Counted from the first letter of the stretch, positions 47,526 through 59,005 are shown. The stretch: 64,000 nt of DNA from Phycisphaerales bacterium (GCA_028279375.1 JANQNW010000018.1:62001-126000), one strand, 5' to 3'. Translations and numbers: made by a program. The notes: a model not told the origin generated them from the sequence alone.

Positions 47526-48995
47526 CTATTCCACGCCGGCCACGCGGCTCGTCAGCCAGTTGTCAGCAACGAGTGCGACTTGCTCCTGGAACTCCTTAAT
47601 GCGCCGGATCGGCATATCGCGCGGAATGTCGTTGACGATGACGCTGAAGACCAGAGCGCGGCTATTCGACTCGTTCGTCACATAACCTGACAGCGCTGAG
47701 ACTCCGTTCAGGTAACCCGTCTTCGCACGAATCAGATTGGACGGTTTGTTCTTCCGAAACCGCTGACGAAGAGTCCCCGATGTCGCTGCTTCGGGCAGAC
47801 TTTCGAGATACGCATCGCGGAGCCGATCGTCCGTGTGCATGTCTGCGAGCCATGCGGCCATCAGCATGGGCGATACCTGATTACCCCGCGACATTCCGGA
47901 GCCGTCGGAGATCGTGACCGCCGCGGTGAACTCGGCGCCGAGTCTCTCCTGTATCACCATGCGCAATACCGCGGCGCCGCGCTCCCATGAGCCGGGCAGA
48001 CCCGTCATCTCATGCCCGAATCGCTTGAGAAGACACTCAGCGTAGAGGTTGTATGAGTCCGAGTTGCATCGATCGAGAACAATGCTCAAGGGCGTTTGGA
48101 TGACGGAGATCACTTTGCCGCGCACCGGCACGTCGTTGGCGCTCGCGACCTCGACCACCGGATCTCCCAGTCCTTCCCGACTCAATCGCTCTCGCAGGAG
48201 TCTTCCAAGGAGAGAGGGCATGTCGTGCATCGCGACGGGCACCGGCTCCTCCGTCGCCCAGCGGATGTTCCCATGCAGCTTCATCTTGTTGTCGCCGGGC
48301 GGACGGGCGACCCAGAGCGTGTTTGGGCCCTTCTTCACGGTCCGGGCGACATTTCGGATATGCAGCCAATGGGCGTTCGGTTCGATCCTGATGGTCGGAC
48401 TGAGGCCGGGCTGTCCCGGGGACGCAAAGAGATCGATTGTGTTGCCATGGAAGTTGAGCCCATGCACCTCGGCGCAGTACCAGCGATTCAGTTGATCGGT
48501 CGGCCACATCGGGTGGATTGACTGATCATCGAAGACGCGAGCGTCGATCACCACCTTGCTGATGTTCGTCACCGCCGCGGTGCGAATGTCCTTGACCCAC
48601 GCCCCGAGAAGGTCGTCAACATTGACGCCCATGCGCTCCAGGAGTTTCGGGTCCGCGAACGCTGGATCACCGGAGCCGCGCAATACGAGCGTGTCGCCCG
48701 CCAGTTCGAGCGTTGTCTCAAATGTGAACTCCTCTCCAAGCACCGCGAGCGCAGCGCCGCTCGTCAGGAGTTTCATGTTTGAAGCCGGAATAAACGACCC
48801 GTTCTCATTCTTTGAGGCGAGGACCTCCCCGGTCTCCGGATCCATGATCACGACGCCAAAGCTCGCGCTGCCAAGCCTCGCGTCTGAAATCACGCCCTCG
48901 AGATCGCGCTGCAGCGCTTGGGCGAAGGCGCCGGCCGCTGTAAGCAGGGCTGCGCCGATGGCGAACAGTCTTGGTACACGCATATCGACTTGCAT
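47526..48995 (-). CDS. dacB: D-alanyl-D-alanine carboxypeptidase/endopeptidase, PBP4 type
   Basis: 489 residues. A signal peptide ends near residue 26 ('AAGAFAQ'). Peptidase S13 motifs are present: SxxK as Ser72-Asn-Met-Lys75, the 'DGSGMSRGN' element and 'AKTGYLNG' for KTG. It trims or cuts peptidoglycan cross-links in the periplasm. The insertion between SxxK and SxN typical of PBP4 is present ('WYCAEVHGLNFHGNTIDLF'). The ATG at 48995 is chosen for AGAGG 10 bases upstream; an ATG at 48983 is close. It is convergent with the thioredoxin fusion gene. Confidence 0.92.
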   Translation of the reverse strand: MQVDMRVPRLFAIGAALLTAAGAFAQALQRDLEGVISDARLGSASFGVVIMDPETGEVLASKNENGSFIPASNMKLLTSGAALAVLGEEFTFETTLELAGDTLVLRGSGDPAFADPKLLERMGVNVDDLLGAWVKDIRTAAVTNISKVVIDARVFDDQSIHPMWPTDQLNRWYCAEVHGLNFHGNTIDLFASPGQPGLSPTIRIEPNAHWLHIRNVARTVKKGPNTLWVARPPGDNKMKLHGNIRWATEEPVPVAMHDMPSLLGRLLRERLSREGLGDPVVEVASANDVPVRGKVISVIQTPLSIVLDRCNSDSYNLYAECLLKRFGHEMTGLPGSWERGAAVLRMVIQERLGAEFTAAVTISDGSGMSRGNQVSPMLMAAWLADMHTDDRLRDAYLESLPEAATSGTLRQRFRKNKPSNLIRAKTGYLNGVSALSGYVTNESNSRALVFSVIVNDIPRDMPIRRIKEFQEQVALVADNWLTSRVAGVE

Positions 48996-49177
48996 CTGAT
49001 CGGATCCTCTCGCAGCGATTCGCTTGCGCCCCGGCAGGGTCGTCCGGTGGCCACACAGGGTATCGGCCGACCTCTCACCGGGTCTCCAGCGTCGGCGCCG
49101 ACGTGTCCTCGCCGAACGTCCCAATCGGTACACTGCGTCCCCGCAACAGAGAACAGCACCCGACAGGAGCCCGCGTC

Positions 49178-49543
49178 GTGGCCGAATCCAAGCCGATGAT
49201 CTCGTTTGAAGAGTTCGCGAAAGTCGACCTGCGTGTCGCCAAAATCACGCACGCTGAGGCGCATCCGAACGCCGATCGGCTGATCAAACTTCAACTCGAT
49301 GATGGCGCCGGCGAGCCTCGCCAGATCTGCGCCGGCGTGAAGGCGCATTACGAGCCCGAGTCACTCGTCGGCAAGCAGATCGTGATCGTCGCAAATCTCG
49401 CGCCGCGCACCATTCGAGGCGAAGAGAGCCGGGGCATGTTGCTCGCCGCAAGCGATGCGCCGAAGGATGATCCGCAGGCTGAACGAAATGTCGTGCTCCT
49501 GACGCCGATGTCGGAAATTGCGACCGGTTCGATCGTCTCGTAG
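49178..49543 (+). CDS. tRNA-binding OB-fold protein (MetG C-terminal/Trbp111 type)
   Basis: 121 residues. 'MISFEEFAKVDLRVAKITHAEAHPNADRLIKLQLDDG' and 'VGKQIVIVANLAPRTIRGEESRGMLLAA' match the free-standing version of the OB domain found at the C-terminus of bacterial methionyl-tRNA synthetase and in Trbp111. It dimerises and holds the tRNA elbow. It could act as a detached beta subunit of a MetRS lacking the domain; metG is not in the window. The start is GTG at 49178, with AGGAG eight bases upstream. Its end is 3 bases from the convergent uvrA stop. Confidence 0.88.
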   Translation: MAESKPMISFEEFAKVDLRVAKITHAEAHPNADRLIKLQLDDGAGEPRQICAGVKAHYEPESLVGKQIVIVANLAPRTIRGEESRGMLLAASDAPKDDPQAERNVVLLTPMSEIATGSIVS

Positions 49544-49546
49544 CAG

Positions 49547-52500
49547 TCAGACGCTGGCGGCTGTTCTTTTCTTCTTGCGCGACGTTTTCTTCTTCGCTCT
49601 CGTGGGCGTCTTCGCGGGCTTGAGCATGCGCTCGAGGTATTGGCCTGTGTACGAGCGCTTCACGCGCGCGACCTTCTCCGGCGTCCCTGTCGCAACAACT
49701 GTGCCGCCGCCGTCCCCACCCTCCGGACCGAGGTCGATGATCCAGTCGGCGCACTTGATGACATCGAGATTGTGCTCGATGACGACGAGCGTGTTGTTCT
49801 GTTCCGCGAGCTGATTGAGCACCGCCATCAGCTTGCGGATGTCTTCGAAATGCAAGCCGGTGGTTGGCTCGTCGAGAATGTAGAGCGTGTGACCGGCGGC
49901 GCCATTCAAGCCGCGCCCCTTTGCAAGCTCGGTGGCGAGCTTGACGCGCTGCGCCTCGCCGCCGGAGAGCGTCGTCGAACGCTGGCCGAGTTCGATGTAG
50001 TCAAGCCCGACGTCACGCAGGCATTCGACATATCGAAGGATCCTCGGGTGATTCTCGAAGAACGAGCAGGCGTCCTCAACGGTCATTGAGAGGATGTCGC
50101 TGATCGTCTTTCCACGGAATCGGATTTCGAGCGTCTCGTGGTTGTATCGCTGTCCGCGGCAGACCTCGCACTCCACGAAAACATCGGGCAGGAAGTGCAT
50201 CTCGATGCGTTTGACGCCCTGGCCCTGACAGGCCTCGCAGCGACCGCCCTTGACGTTGAATGAGAATCGGCCTGGCTGATAGCCGCGGATCTTGGCCTCG
50301 CGCGTGCGCGCGAAGACCTTGCGAATCTCGTCAAAGAGATTCGTATACGTCGCAGGATTGGATCGCGGCGTCCGGCCGATGGGGGACTGATCGACTTCGA
50401 TCACGCGGTCGATACGCCCGAGCCCAGTGACGCGCGTGTGCTGGCCAGGCTTGACGCGCGATCCGGTGATCGCTTTTCGAGACGCCTGAAGCAGGATGTC
50501 ATTGACGAGCGTGGATTTCCCAGAGCCGGAGACTCCGGTGACGCAGACGATCCCGCCGAGCGGAAAGGCGACGTCGATGCCCTTGAGATTGTTCTCGCGC
50601 GCGCCCTTGACGACAATCGCCTTCTCTTCGGCTACTTCGCGGCGCGACGCGGGCGTCTCGATCGACGCGGCTCCACTCAGGTACCGGCCAGTGATCGACT
50701 GGTCAGATTTCGCGATCTGCGCCGCCGTGCCCTGGGCGACGATGCGCCCGCCGTGCACTCCCGGACCCGGTCCCACATCGACGATGTGGTCTGCCGCGCG
50801 AATCATGTCTTCATCATGCTCCACGACGATCACCGTGTTTCCGATGTCCGTCAGATGGCGCAGCGTCGAGATCAAGCGCGTGTTGTCGCGCTGATGAAGA
50901 CCGATGGTGGGTTCGTCGAGCACGTAGCACGCTCCCACGAGGCCTGAGCCAACCTGCGTCGCGAGTCTGATGCGCTGAGCCTCGCCGCCTGAGAGTGTGC
51001 CGGTCTTCCGGCTCAGCGAGAGGTACTCGAGACCGACGCTCGCCAGGAAGCCGAGCCGGCTGCGCACTTCGCGGAGGATCGCTTCGGCGATGAGGTGCTT
51101 CTCCTCCGAGAGATCGACTGCCCCAATGACGCGGACGGCGTCCGCAATCGTGAGTTTGGCGAAATCCGCGATCGAGAAGAGATGCGGATCAGGATCGATA
51201 CCGTGGGCGGCGCGCATTCGGAGGACATGCTCAGGCAGCTTCTCTTTGGTTCGAATCAGGACACTCAGCGCTTCAATGCGAAGTCTGTCGCCGCCACAGG
51301 CCGGGCATGGAGTCTGCATCAGGAATCCGCTGAGCCATTCCTTGACCCCCTCATTCTCGGTCGTGCGCCACCATTCGGTCACGTTGGGGATGACGCCTTC
51401 ATACTTGCCGCGCCTGCTTCGACCCGCTTCCGGAATCCCGAAGAGCAACTTGCGCCGCGTCTCCTTGTCGAATGTCTTCACGGGCTGATTGAACGAGACA
51501 CCGGTCAACTTGCAGAATCGACGCAGTTTCCTGTTGAACCAGGCCCGGATCGGCCCGTTCTTCGTCCACACCGCCACGGCGCCCTCGGCTAGCGAAAGCG
51601 ACTCATCAGGCAGCACAAGCGCTTCATCAAACTCCGTGACGATTCCGAGGCCATCACATTCCGCACAGGCGCCGAATGGAGAGTTGAACGAGAACAGACG
51701 CGGTTCGAGCTCTTCGATCGAACACTCCGGGTGCTCAGCGCAGGCGTGCTTCTCCGAAAAGAGATGGTCTGTCCACGCGCCGTCCTTCTCCACCGTCAGG
51801 ATCACGACGCCATCGGAAAGCGAGAGCGCCGTCTCGATCGACTCAGCGAGACGCTGCCTGATGTCAGGCTTGAGCACGATGCGATCAACGACCGCCTCGA
51901 TGGAGTGCTTCTCATATCGCCCCAGACCGAGGGGATTCTCGCTCTCGTCCTTGAGCGCCTCGCGGAGATCCGTAACCTCGCCATTCACACGCGCGCGGAT
52001 GAAGCCGTTGCCCTGGAGATCCTCGGCGACCTCACGGTGATGCCCCTTCTTCGCCCGGACGACGGGCGCCAGAACCATGAGACGGAGGCCCTCATCCCAC
52101 TGAAGGACGGCGTCGACGATCTGTGTGGCGCTGCTGAGTTTGATCGGGAGTCCGCACCGCTTTGCGACACCGCCGCCTTTGCGTTTCTTCAGAGGATGCC
52201 AGCATGTCGGCTGCCCGCAGCGCGCAAAGAGCAGGCGGAGATAGTCGTAAATCTCCGTGCTCGTCGCGACAGTGGAGCGCGGATTGTGCCCGCTTGATCG
52301 CTGTTCGATGGCGATCGTCGGGGGCAATCCCTCGATGTCGTCGATGTCCGGCTTCCGGAGTTGCTGTAGGAACTGACGCGCGTACGCGGAGAGCGACTCC
52401 ATGTACTTGCGCTGGCCCTCCGCGAAGATGGTGTCGAACGCCAGCGAGGACTTGCCGGAGCCGGAGAGACCCGTCACGACCACCAGTTCATCGCGCGGAA

Positions 52501-52588
52501 TCTCGACGTTGACGCCGCGGAGGTTGTGCTCACGGGCGCCGCGCACTCGGATGGACCGTTCGGAACTGCTGCTCTTGCGCGATGGCAC
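49547..52588 (-). CDS. uvrA: excinuclease ABC subunit A
   Basis: 1013 residues. It recognises DNA damage in nucleotide excision repair as an ATP-dependent dimer. Two ABC modules are present, with Walker A '[14 protein letters not shown]' and '[14 protein letters not shown]', signatures '[12 protein letters not shown]' and '[12 protein letters not shown]', and the zinc modules 'CAECDGLG' and 'CEACQGQG'. The C-terminus ends in a Lys/Arg-rich tail of about 20 residues ('[13 protein letters not shown]') not needed by the family. GTG at 52588, with GGAG 11 bases upstream, is preferred to the TTG at 52660. A PilZ gene and uvrB lie upstream on the same strand. Confidence 0.94.
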   Translation of the reverse strand: MPSRKSSSSERSIRVRGAREHNLRGVNVEIPRDELVVVTGLSGSGKSSLAFDTIFAEGQRKYMESLSAYARQFLQQLRKPDIDDIEGLPPTIAIEQRSSGHNPRSTVATSTEIYDYLRLLFARCGQPTCWHPLKKRKGGGVAKRCGLPIKLSSATQIVDAVLQWDEGLRLMVLAPVVRAKKGHHREVAEDLQGNGFIRARVNGEVTDLREALKDESENPLGLGRYEKHSIEAVVDRIVLKPDIRQRLAESIETALSLSDGVVILTVEKDGAWTDHLFSEKHACAEHPECSIEELEPRLFSFNSPFGACAECDGLGIVTEFDEALVLPDESLSLAEGAVAVWTKNGPIRAWFNRKLRRFCKLTGVSFNQPVKTFDKETRRKLLFGIPEAGRSRRGKYEGVIPNVTEWWRTTENEGVKEWLSGFLMQTPCPACGGDRLRIEALSVLIRTKEKLPEHVLRMRAAHGIDPDPHLFSIADFAKLTIADAVRVIGAVDLSEEKHLIAEAILREVRSRLGFLASVGLEYLSLSRKTGTLSGGEAQRIRLATQVGSGLVGACYVLDEPTIGLHQRDNTRLISTLRHLTDIGNTVIVVEHDEDMIRAADHIVDVGPGPGVHGGRIVAQGTAAQIAKSDQSITGRYLSGAASIETPASRREVAEEKAIVVKGARENNLKGIDVAFPLGGIVCVTGVSGSGKSTLVNDILLQASRKAITGSRVKPGQHTRVTGLGRIDRVIEVDQSPIGRTPRSNPATYTNLFDEIRKVFARTREAKIRGYQPGRFSFNVKGGRCEACQGQGVKRIEMHFLPDVFVECEVCRGQRYNHETLEIRFRGKTISDILSMTVEDACSFFENHPRILRYVECLRDVGLDYIELGQRSTTLSGGEAQRVKLATELAKGRGLNGAAGHTLYILDEPTTGLHFEDIRKLMAVLNQLAEQNNTLVVIEHNLDVIKCADWIIDLGPEGGDGGGTVVATGTPEKVARVKRSYTGQYLERMLKPAKTPTRAKKKTSRKKKRTAASV

Positions 52589-52674
52589 GTCGATCGTCTC
52601 TCCAGCGGGCGCGATGGACAAGACGCCATGATAGGCGCCGGCAGGAGTCGCGTTGAACAAGGATGGCCTTCGGC

Positions 52675-53442
52675 TCAGGCCGCGCTGCGCAGGCGACGCT
52701 GCACCTCAGTGAGATGGCGATTCAGCGGCTGAAGCTGCCGCACCATCTCACGTTCCGTCGGGAAGGGGATCGCCATGATACCGATACGGGCTGCCGTCTC
52801 GTCGAGCACGGAGCGCGACTGCCGGATCTCCGTCAGCAGTTCGACTTCCTCCGGATGGTCCGGAAGCGCGAAGCGGACGAAGAGGTAGTCGTACATCTTG
52901 AACTGGCTCGCCGACTGCCCGTCGATCCGTATCCCAAGGCCGCCGGCGGAGGCGTCGACGAGCGTGCCGATGAATCGTCGCACGTCAATAGGAGTGCAGT
53001 CCGGCTGCTCCGAGGACGTCAGATGCATGAAGACCGAAATCGGATCCTCGTGAATCAATCGTGTGCGGAATGAATCTCTCCGCTGCCCCGGCACAACGTC
53101 CTTCGGGCGACGAATCGCCCAGCCCTCGATCACCTTGTCGTTATTCAGGCGGACCGTGCAGCTACATGAGATGATCTCCGCGCGGAAGCGGAAGATCGTG
53201 TCGGAGTAGTTGAAATAGGCGTCGACAGAGTCGCCGGCGTGAATACGCACGGCCCGTCCAATTGTCTGGGCAGTTTCGAGGTAGATGTGCTCGTCGTCCA
53301 TGCCGAGCATGCGCGCCCGAGCGGCCGGAATAGACGCATCGCCGGTCACGCGATGCAGTTCGAGCGGGAGATTCCGCGCGATCGCTTCCGTGAGCAGTTC
53401 GTCCGGCTCAGGCGCCTTCGTGTTCCGGTCTTGCTCGGCCAT
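52675..53442 (-). CDS. YcgR-like flagellar-brake/PilZ protein
   Basis: 255 residues. The N-terminal half resembles the YcgR-N beta barrel ('HIYLETAQTIGRAVRIHAGDSVDAYF', 'IFRFRAEIIS'). The C-terminal half is PilZ with 'QRRDSFRTR' (arginine motif) and 'DASAGGLGIRID'. Such proteins bind c-di-GMP and slow flagellar rotation or control other outputs. GGAG lies 5 bases before the ATG at 53442. It lies between uvrB and uvrA on the same strand, 86 bases before the uvrA start and 139 after the uvrB stop on the plus map, which is an unusual place for a motility-type receptor. Confidence 0.8.
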   Translation of the reverse strand: MAEQDRNTKAPEPDELLTEAIARNLPLELHRVTGDASIPAARARMLGMDDEHIYLETAQTIGRAVRIHAGDSVDAYFNYSDTIFRFRAEIISCSCTVRLNNDKVIEGWAIRRPKDVVPGQRRDSFRTRLIHEDPISVFMHLTSSEQPDCTPIDVRRFIGTLVDASAGGLGIRIDGQSASQFKMYDYLFVRFALPDHPEEVELLTEIRQSRSVLDETAARIGIMAIPFPTEREMVRQLQPLNRHLTEVQRRLRSAA

Positions 53443-53581
53443 TACTCTCCGCCAGCAGGGCATTTCCCGTGGTCGATCTTGATTCGGACCGGGACCGCGC
53501 TCGCTTGACCGGTAACGGGCTGAGACGGAATCGGCGAGTGAAATATGTTCATGGTGCGCCCGATAACGGCGATCTCATCCG

Positions 53582-55723
53582 CTACGCCCGCCTCCGCCGC
53601 TTCTTCTTACCGCCCCGCGGCCGAGCGCCGGGCATGCCGGGAGTGGGATCGGTGCGCTCGCCAGGTCGCTGCTTGCCCTTCTCCGGTCGGACGGGTGAGC
53701 CATCCTTCAGCTGCTTGATTCGATCGCGAAGCTCAGCGGCGGACTCAAACTCGAGCGCCTCCGCGGCCGCCAACATCTGCTCCTCCATGTGTCGAATCAG
53801 CTCGTCTCGTTCGTAGGCCGCGTCATCGGCCTGGACGGCGTCGCGCGCCACACGACTGGCATTGAGTTCCTGCTCGATCCCGCGACGGATGGATTTCTCG
53901 ATCTGCTTCGGCGTGATCCCATGCTCCTCGTTGAACCGAATCTGCTTGATGCGACGTCGCTCGGTCTCGTCAATCGCAGCCTGCATTGCGGACGTCATCT
54001 TGTCGGCGTACATGACGACCTTGGCGTTCACATTTCTCGCCGCACGCCCCATCTGCTGAATCAGGCTCGTCGGACTTCGGAGGAAGCCCTCCTTGTCCGC
54101 GTCGAGGATGCACACGAGCGAGACTTCCGGCAGGTCCAGACCCTCGCGGAGCAAATTGACGCCGATGAGCACATCAAACTCACCGGCGCGCAGATCGCGG
54201 AGGATTTCAATTCGATCCAACGTGTGGATTTCGCTGTGCAGGTAGCGCACGCGAAGTCCCTGTTCGTCGAGATACTCGGCGAGATCCTCACAGAGCTTCT
54301 TCGTAAGCGCCGTGACGAGGACGCGCTCCTTGCTCTCCACGCGCTCCTGACACCTCTCCAGAAGATCCTGCACCTGGCCGCGCGCCGGACGCACCTCAAT
54401 CTCCGGATCAACCAGTCCCGTCGGACGAATGACCTGCTCTGAGACCTCGCCTCCAACGATGTCAAGCTCGTAGGGGCCGGGCGTCGCGCTGACGAAGATC
54501 GTCTGCGGCACAACCACTTCGAACTCCTCGAATCGGAGGGGCCGATTGTCGAGCGCGCTCGGGAGCCGGAAACCGTGATCGACGAGCACACGCTTGCGCG
54601 CCTGGTCGCCGTTGTACATCGCCCGAATCTGAGGAATCGTCACATGGCTCTCATCGATGATGCAGAGCCAGTCCTGCCTCTCCGGTCTCGCGACGCCCGC
54701 GATCTCGCCCGTCGCAATTCCATAGTCAAAATAGTCCAGCAGCGTGTACGGCTTGGCGCCCGGCGGCCGCCCATCGAGATGGCGCGAGTAGTTCTCGATG
54801 CCTGAGCAATACCCGACCTCCTGAATCATCTCGACGTCGTAGCGCGTGCGCGCCTGCAAGCGCTGCGCCTCCAGAAGGCGTCCCTGGGACTGGAGGTTGA
54901 TGACCTGCTTCTCGAGTTCCTCCCGGATGCCGTCGATCGCGGTCTCCAGGGTGTCTTCCGGCATGACGTAATGGACTGCCGGGAAGATGAAGAACTGCTT
55001 CTCATCCGCAAGCTTCTCGCCGCTGACCGGGTGAACCAGTTCAATGCCCTCGATCTCGTCGCCGAAGAGTTCGATGCGAACCGCGTACTGCTCATATGCA
55101 GGGAAGACCTCGATCGTATCGCCGCGCACCCGATAGCAACCGCGGGTGAACTCGATGTCATTCCGCTCGTATTGCATATCCGCGAGCGCGAGCAGGAATT
55201 GCCGCCGGTCCATCTCGGCGCCGCGGGTGACACTCATCACCTTCTGGCTGTAGTTTCCCGGAGAGCCCAGTCCGAAGATGCACGAAACAGACGCGACGAT
55301 GACGACATCACGCCGACTCAGGAGATTGCTGGTGGCTGCGAGACGCAGTCGATCAAGCTCATCATTCCTCGAGGCATCCTTCTCGATGTAGATGTCCCGC
55401 TGGGGAATGTACGCCTCCGGCTGGTAGTAGTCGTAATAGCTCACGAAGTAGCTGACGGCGTTCTTCGGAAAGAGCTCGCGCATCTCCTCGAAGAGTTGGG
55501 CGGCGAGCGTCTTGTTGTGGCTGATGATGAGGGTCGGCTTCTGGACGCGCTCGATCACGTTCGCCATCGTGAAGGTCTTGCCGGTGCCCGTCGCGCCGAG
55601 CAGACACGAATGGGCAGCGCCGCGACCGATGCGATCAGCAAGTTCCTCGATCGCGCGCGGCTGATCGCCCATCGGTCGGAATCCACTGACGATCTCGAAT
55701 GGCCTCGATTCCTGCGTAAGCAT
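53582..55723 (-). CDS. uvrB: excinuclease ABC subunit B
   Basis: 713 residues. The helicase-like damage-verifying subunit of nucleotide excision repair. Walker A is '[14 protein letters not shown]', the beta-hairpin has '[12 protein letters not shown]', and helicase motifs include '[17 protein letters not shown]' and 'QMGRAARN'. The C-terminal UVR motif ('[28 protein letters not shown]') binds UvrA/UvrC. The final 30 residues are Pro/Gly/Lys/Arg-rich and end 'KKKRRRRA', an addition to the family. ATG at 55723. Confidence 0.95.
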   Translation of the reverse strand: MLTQESRPFEIVSGFRPMGDQPRAIEELADRIGRGAAHSCLLGATGTGKTFTMANVIERVQKPTLIISHNKTLAAQLFEEMRELFPKNAVSYFVSYYDYYQPEAYIPQRDIYIEKDASRNDELDRLRLAATSNLLSRRDVVIVASVSCIFGLGSPGNYSQKVMSVTRGAEMDRRQFLLALADMQYERNDIEFTRGCYRVRGDTIEVFPAYEQYAVRIELFGDEIEGIELVHPVSGEKLADEKQFFIFPAVHYVMPEDTLETAIDGIREELEKQVINLQSQGRLLEAQRLQARTRYDVEMIQEVGYCSGIENYSRHLDGRPPGAKPYTLLDYFDYGIATGEIAGVARPERQDWLCIIDESHVTIPQIRAMYNGDQARKRVLVDHGFRLPSALDNRPLRFEEFEVVVPQTIFVSATPGPYELDIVGGEVSEQVIRPTGLVDPEIEVRPARGQVQDLLERCQERVESKERVLVTALTKKLCEDLAEYLDEQGLRVRYLHSEIHTLDRIEILRDLRAGEFDVLIGVNLLREGLDLPEVSLVCILDADKEGFLRSPTSLIQQMGRAARNVNAKVVMYADKMTSAMQAAIDETERRRIKQIRFNEEHGITPKQIEKSIRRGIEQELNASRVARDAVQADDAAYERDELIRHMEEQMLAAAEALEFESAAELRDRIKQLKDGSPVRPEKGKQRPGERTDPTPGMPGARPRGGKKKRRRRA

Positions 55724-55764
55724 GCGTCTCTATCGTAGAGCGCTCTTCGCTCGACAGGCGGGCG

Positions 55765-58329
55765 TCAACGCGCCGCGAGGAGTTCACGCGGGGACCGACG
55801 CGCCAGCCGGAGCGCCGCGGGAGTTCCGGCAAGAAGCGCCAGCGCAAAGACGACGACGCACCCGATCAGTATCGCCAGCGCCGACGGCTGCATCCGAACG
55901 TCCAGTCCGAGGATGAGACGCTGGAGCCGCACTCCGGTAATCGCCAGTTGATGACCCATGAGCAGACCGAGAACACATGCGGTTGTCGCAACGACGAGGA
56001 CCTCGGCGACGACGATCCGGGCAAGCGTGCCGCCCTCGGCGCCGAGCGATCGCAGCACCCCGAATTCGAAACGGCGCGCGTCGATGCCGGCGACCACGGT
56101 GTTCGCGACGCCGAAGCAGGAGATCGTGATCGCCGCGAGCGCCAGCGCAGACATCATGCGAAGAAACCCGCCGCCAATGGAGTTGATCGAACGCTTGATT
56201 TCCCGCCCGGAGACGATCATCAGAAGGGAACCGCCCAGCGCCTGCCGAATCTCCTCGACGGCGACCTCGTCCTCGATGTCCTCCGCCAGAGAGAGTTGGA
56301 TCATGTTGATCGCGTCATTGCCAAAGATGCGTTTCATCTCCTCGCGTGTCCCGAAGACGGCGTGCGCTGCCTGGCGGCGGTACACCTCGCCCACCGAGAA
56401 GAACTTGCTGACAATCTCAAGACCGGGCGAGTTGATGACGCCGACGATCTCAAAGGCGTGCTTGCGGCCGTCGTGTTCGAGCTCAACGAACTCGCCGACA
56501 CCCTTGTTCTGTGCGTTGAGAAACTCGCGCGCCACGATCACGGCGCCCCCGCGCTCCAGAGCCTGGCGCGCCTGTTCCTGATCGCCCTCGACCCATTCGA
56601 GCGAGGTCATGCGGAAGAACGGCTCAACCTCGAAACCGATGAAGGTCGTATCGAGCGGGTTGATGCCCCGAATGCCAAAGGATTCAACGCCCACAGTCTG
56701 CATCGTGACCGCGCAGCTGTCTTCGACATAGGGAAGGAGATCAACCTGCCTTCGCTGGTCCTCGGTCAGTCCGCCAAGTCCATTGACGACCGCGTCAGGG
56801 AAGTTCATCGAACCGACGTAGTCCCGAAGCGCCGCGGCCCCCTGGGTCCAGATAGCGATCATCACGCTTAGCCCCGCCATGAGCGAGCCGGCCGTGAATC
56901 CGTGCTTCAGCGGCGTGGAGCGAATCGACCGGACCACGAGCCTTCGCGGCAATCCGAGCGCTCGCTCAATCGGCCTCCCGATGAGCATCGAGAGGAGCAG
57001 CACGATCGGCACGCCGAGCAGGGCATACCCGATGAGCGTCATCGGGAGTCCGGCCATCGCATGCGACCACCAGACAAAGTCGCCATCGTCTGAGATCCAG
57101 GTCAGCGCCATGTGTCCGAAGACCAACGCCAGCCCGACGCATCCAAGCATCAGGATGGTGCGGGATCGCACCGTTCTCGCCCGGACAGCAAGACCCTGCA
57201 ACGGGGACATACGAGCGGCTGCGAGCGCCGGCCAGCCCGCTCCGATCAACCCTGCGACCACGGCGCCGACCGCCGCCAGCGCGATTCCGACCGGTGGGAC
57301 CGAAATCCCGGTGGGCAACTGCTCACGAAACACGACGCCGCCGACATACGCAACGAGGACTCCGAGCGGCGCTCCGACGACACCGCCCATGAGACCGAGT
57401 CCACCGCCGATCAGCATCTGACTCGCCGCCAGCTGAGCGCGCGAGCCGCCGATGCACCGAATGACGGCGAGTTCACGCTCGCGCTCGACGACGCCCGTCG
57501 CAAGTCCGGTCATGATGATGAAGCTGGCGCACAGGAATGTGAAGATCGCCATCACCAGCATCATGATCCGCGTGGTTCGCGATCGATCTTCCAGACCGGA
57601 CGCGACTCGCGCTGTCGGCTCCATGACAACGCCAGGGGGGACCGAGGACGCATAACGCTGCACGAATTGCTCGGCGTCAACACCGCGACCGAGCACGACA
57701 TCGATCTCACTGATCCCCGTCACCTCGCTCGATGCTTCCTGCAACGTGGCGCTCGTCATGAATCCGCGCGCCCGTCCGATGAGACCGAGGGGCGGCGATG
57801 CGGCAATGCCGACCACCTTGAACTCGAGCGGCGCGCCCCAGCGCTGCACGAGCACGGCGTCGCCGACTGCGACATCCAGCTCTCGTGCGGCCTTCTTCTC
57901 AAGGAGAATCTCGCCATCGCGTTCGATCACGCGCCCTTCGAGCACTTCGAGAGGCCTGAGATCGAAATAGGTCTCGAGATCGACACCGACGCCCACGACG
58001 ACCGTCGAGTTGTCGAACATCATGTGCCGAAGCGGTGTCGGCGCCTCATAGATCGGCGTCGCCTCGCTGGTCTCCGGCCATGACCTCACGAGTTCGATTG
58101 TCTCGTTCGGGAATCGCGCTTCGCCAATGTGCTTCAGCTTGAGGTCAGCGGCCCCGACGGCTCGGCTCATACGCATCGCAATCGCATGATCGACTGAGGA
58201 CGTTGTGCAGATGACGACGGTGATCAGCGCGGTCGATAGCGCGACAACACCGAGCATCAGCGCGGTGCGCGCCCGCCTACCCGACAAGCTGCTGGTAGCG
58301 AGCCGCAATGCTGCTCGTGTCGTGGCCAT
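55765..58329 (-). CDS. ABC transporter permease with two FtsX domains
   Basis: 854 residues. An N-terminal membrane helix ('TALMLGVVALSTALITVVICTTS') is followed by a periplasmic MacB-type domain, then two sets of FtsX helices (about 270-440 and 730-854) with a second periplasmic domain between them. This layout resembles the YbbP/LolC-like permeases, in which one chain carries both halves. The substrate is unknown; lipoprotein, peptide or lipid handling is usual for the type. The first ATG considered (58329) lies 53 bases inside the ATPase gene upstream, so the genes overlap. Confidence 0.85.
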   Translation of the reverse strand: MATTRAALRLATSSLSGRRARTALMLGVVALSTALITVVICTTSSVDHAIAMRMSRAVGAADLKLKHIGEARFPNETIELVRSWPETSEATPIYEAPTPLRHMMFDNSTVVVGVGVDLETYFDLRPLEVLEGRVIERDGEILLEKKAARELDVAVGDAVLVQRWGAPLEFKVVGIAASPPLGLIGRARGFMTSATLQEASSEVTGISEIDVVLGRGVDAEQFVQRYASSVPPGVVMEPTARVASGLEDRSRTTRIMMLVMAIFTFLCASFIIMTGLATGVVERERELAVIRCIGGSRAQLAASQMLIGGGLGLMGGVVGAPLGVLVAYVGGVVFREQLPTGISVPPVGIALAAVGAVVAGLIGAGWPALAAARMSPLQGLAVRARTVRSRTILMLGCVGLALVFGHMALTWISDDGDFVWWSHAMAGLPMTLIGYALLGVPIVLLLSMLIGRPIERALGLPRRLVVRSIRSTPLKHGFTAGSLMAGLSVMIAIWTQGAAALRDYVGSMNFPDAVVNGLGGLTEDQRRQVDLLPYVEDSCAVTMQTVGVESFGIRGINPLDTTFIGFEVEPFFRMTSLEWVEGDQEQARQALERGGAVIVAREFLNAQNKGVGEFVELEHDGRKHAFEIVGVINSPGLEIVSKFFSVGEVYRRQAAHAVFGTREEMKRIFGNDAINMIQLSLAEDIEDEVAVEEIRQALGGSLLMIVSGREIKRSINSIGGGFLRMMSALALAAITISCFGVANTVVAGIDARRFEFGVLRSLGAEGGTLARIVVAEVLVVATTACVLGLLMGHQLAITGVRLQRLILGLDVRMQPSALAILIGCVVVFALALLAGTPAALRLARRSPRELLAAR

Positions 58330-59005
58330 CCGTCTCGATGCTTCCTCGAATGACGCCGTCGTTGAGCACATACACCTGCTCACAGTGCTCGGCGGCGTTG
58401 AGTTCGTGCGTGACCATCAGGATGGTCATCTCCTGCTCACTGGCGATCTCCGCCAGGAGCGTCCAGAGCGCTTCACTGGATCGCGAATCCAGGCTTCCGG
58501 TTGGCTCATCCGCAAAGAGCACGCGCGGCGCGAAAAGCAGCGCCCGCGCGATGGCGATGCGTTGTTGCTCGCCTCCTGAGAGGGCATCAGGTCGATGCTC
58601 TGCGCGCGGAGTGAGACCCAGACGCTCGAGCAACTCGCCGCTCCGCTCAGCGAGCCAGACGCCGGACTCGCCAGCGAGCAAACCTGGAAGTTCGATATTC
58701 TCGCGCGCCGTGAGCGTTCCGATCAGGTTGAACTGCTGGAAGACGATGCCGATCTCGCGGCGCCGAAAGAGGGTGAGCTCTCGCTCAGACAGATTCTCGA
58801 TGCGCTGGCCGGACACCTCCAGCGTCCCCGAGTCCGGGCTGTCGAGCGCCGCGAGAAGGTGCAGGAGCGTCGACTTCCCACTGCCGGATGACCCCATCAC
58901 GCCATAGAAACCCGGCGTCAGAATCTCCATGTCGAGGCCCTTGAGCACCTCCACCTTGCGATCACCGACTGCGAAGTGCTTCCTGACGTTCTCACAACGG
59001 ATCAT
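58277..59005 (-). CDS. ABC transporter ATP-binding protein, LolD/MacB type
   Basis: 242 residues. Walker A '[18 protein letters not shown]', Q-loop 'GIVFQQFNLIGTLTARENIELP', signature 'LSGGEQQRIAIARALL', Walker B 'VLFADEPTGSLD' and 'VTHE' are complete. The motif order and 'FNLIGTLTA...' stretch fit the MacB/LolD/YbbA group. It energises the FtsX permease encoded immediately downstream with a 53-base overlap. The ATG at 59005 has GGAG five bases upstream; ATG at 59032 is less likely. Confidence 0.92.
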   Translation of the reverse strand: MIRCENVRKHFAVGDRKVEVLKGLDMEILTPGFYGVMGSSGSGKSTLLHLLAALDSPDSGTLEVSGQRIENLSERELTLFRRREIGIVFQQFNLIGTLTARENIELPGLLAGESGVWLAERSGELLERLGLTPRAEHRPDALSGGEQQRIAIARALLFAPRVLFADEPTGSLDSRSSEALWTLLAEIASEQEMTILMVTHELNAAEHCEQVYVLNDGVIRGSIETDGHDTSSIAARYQQLVG

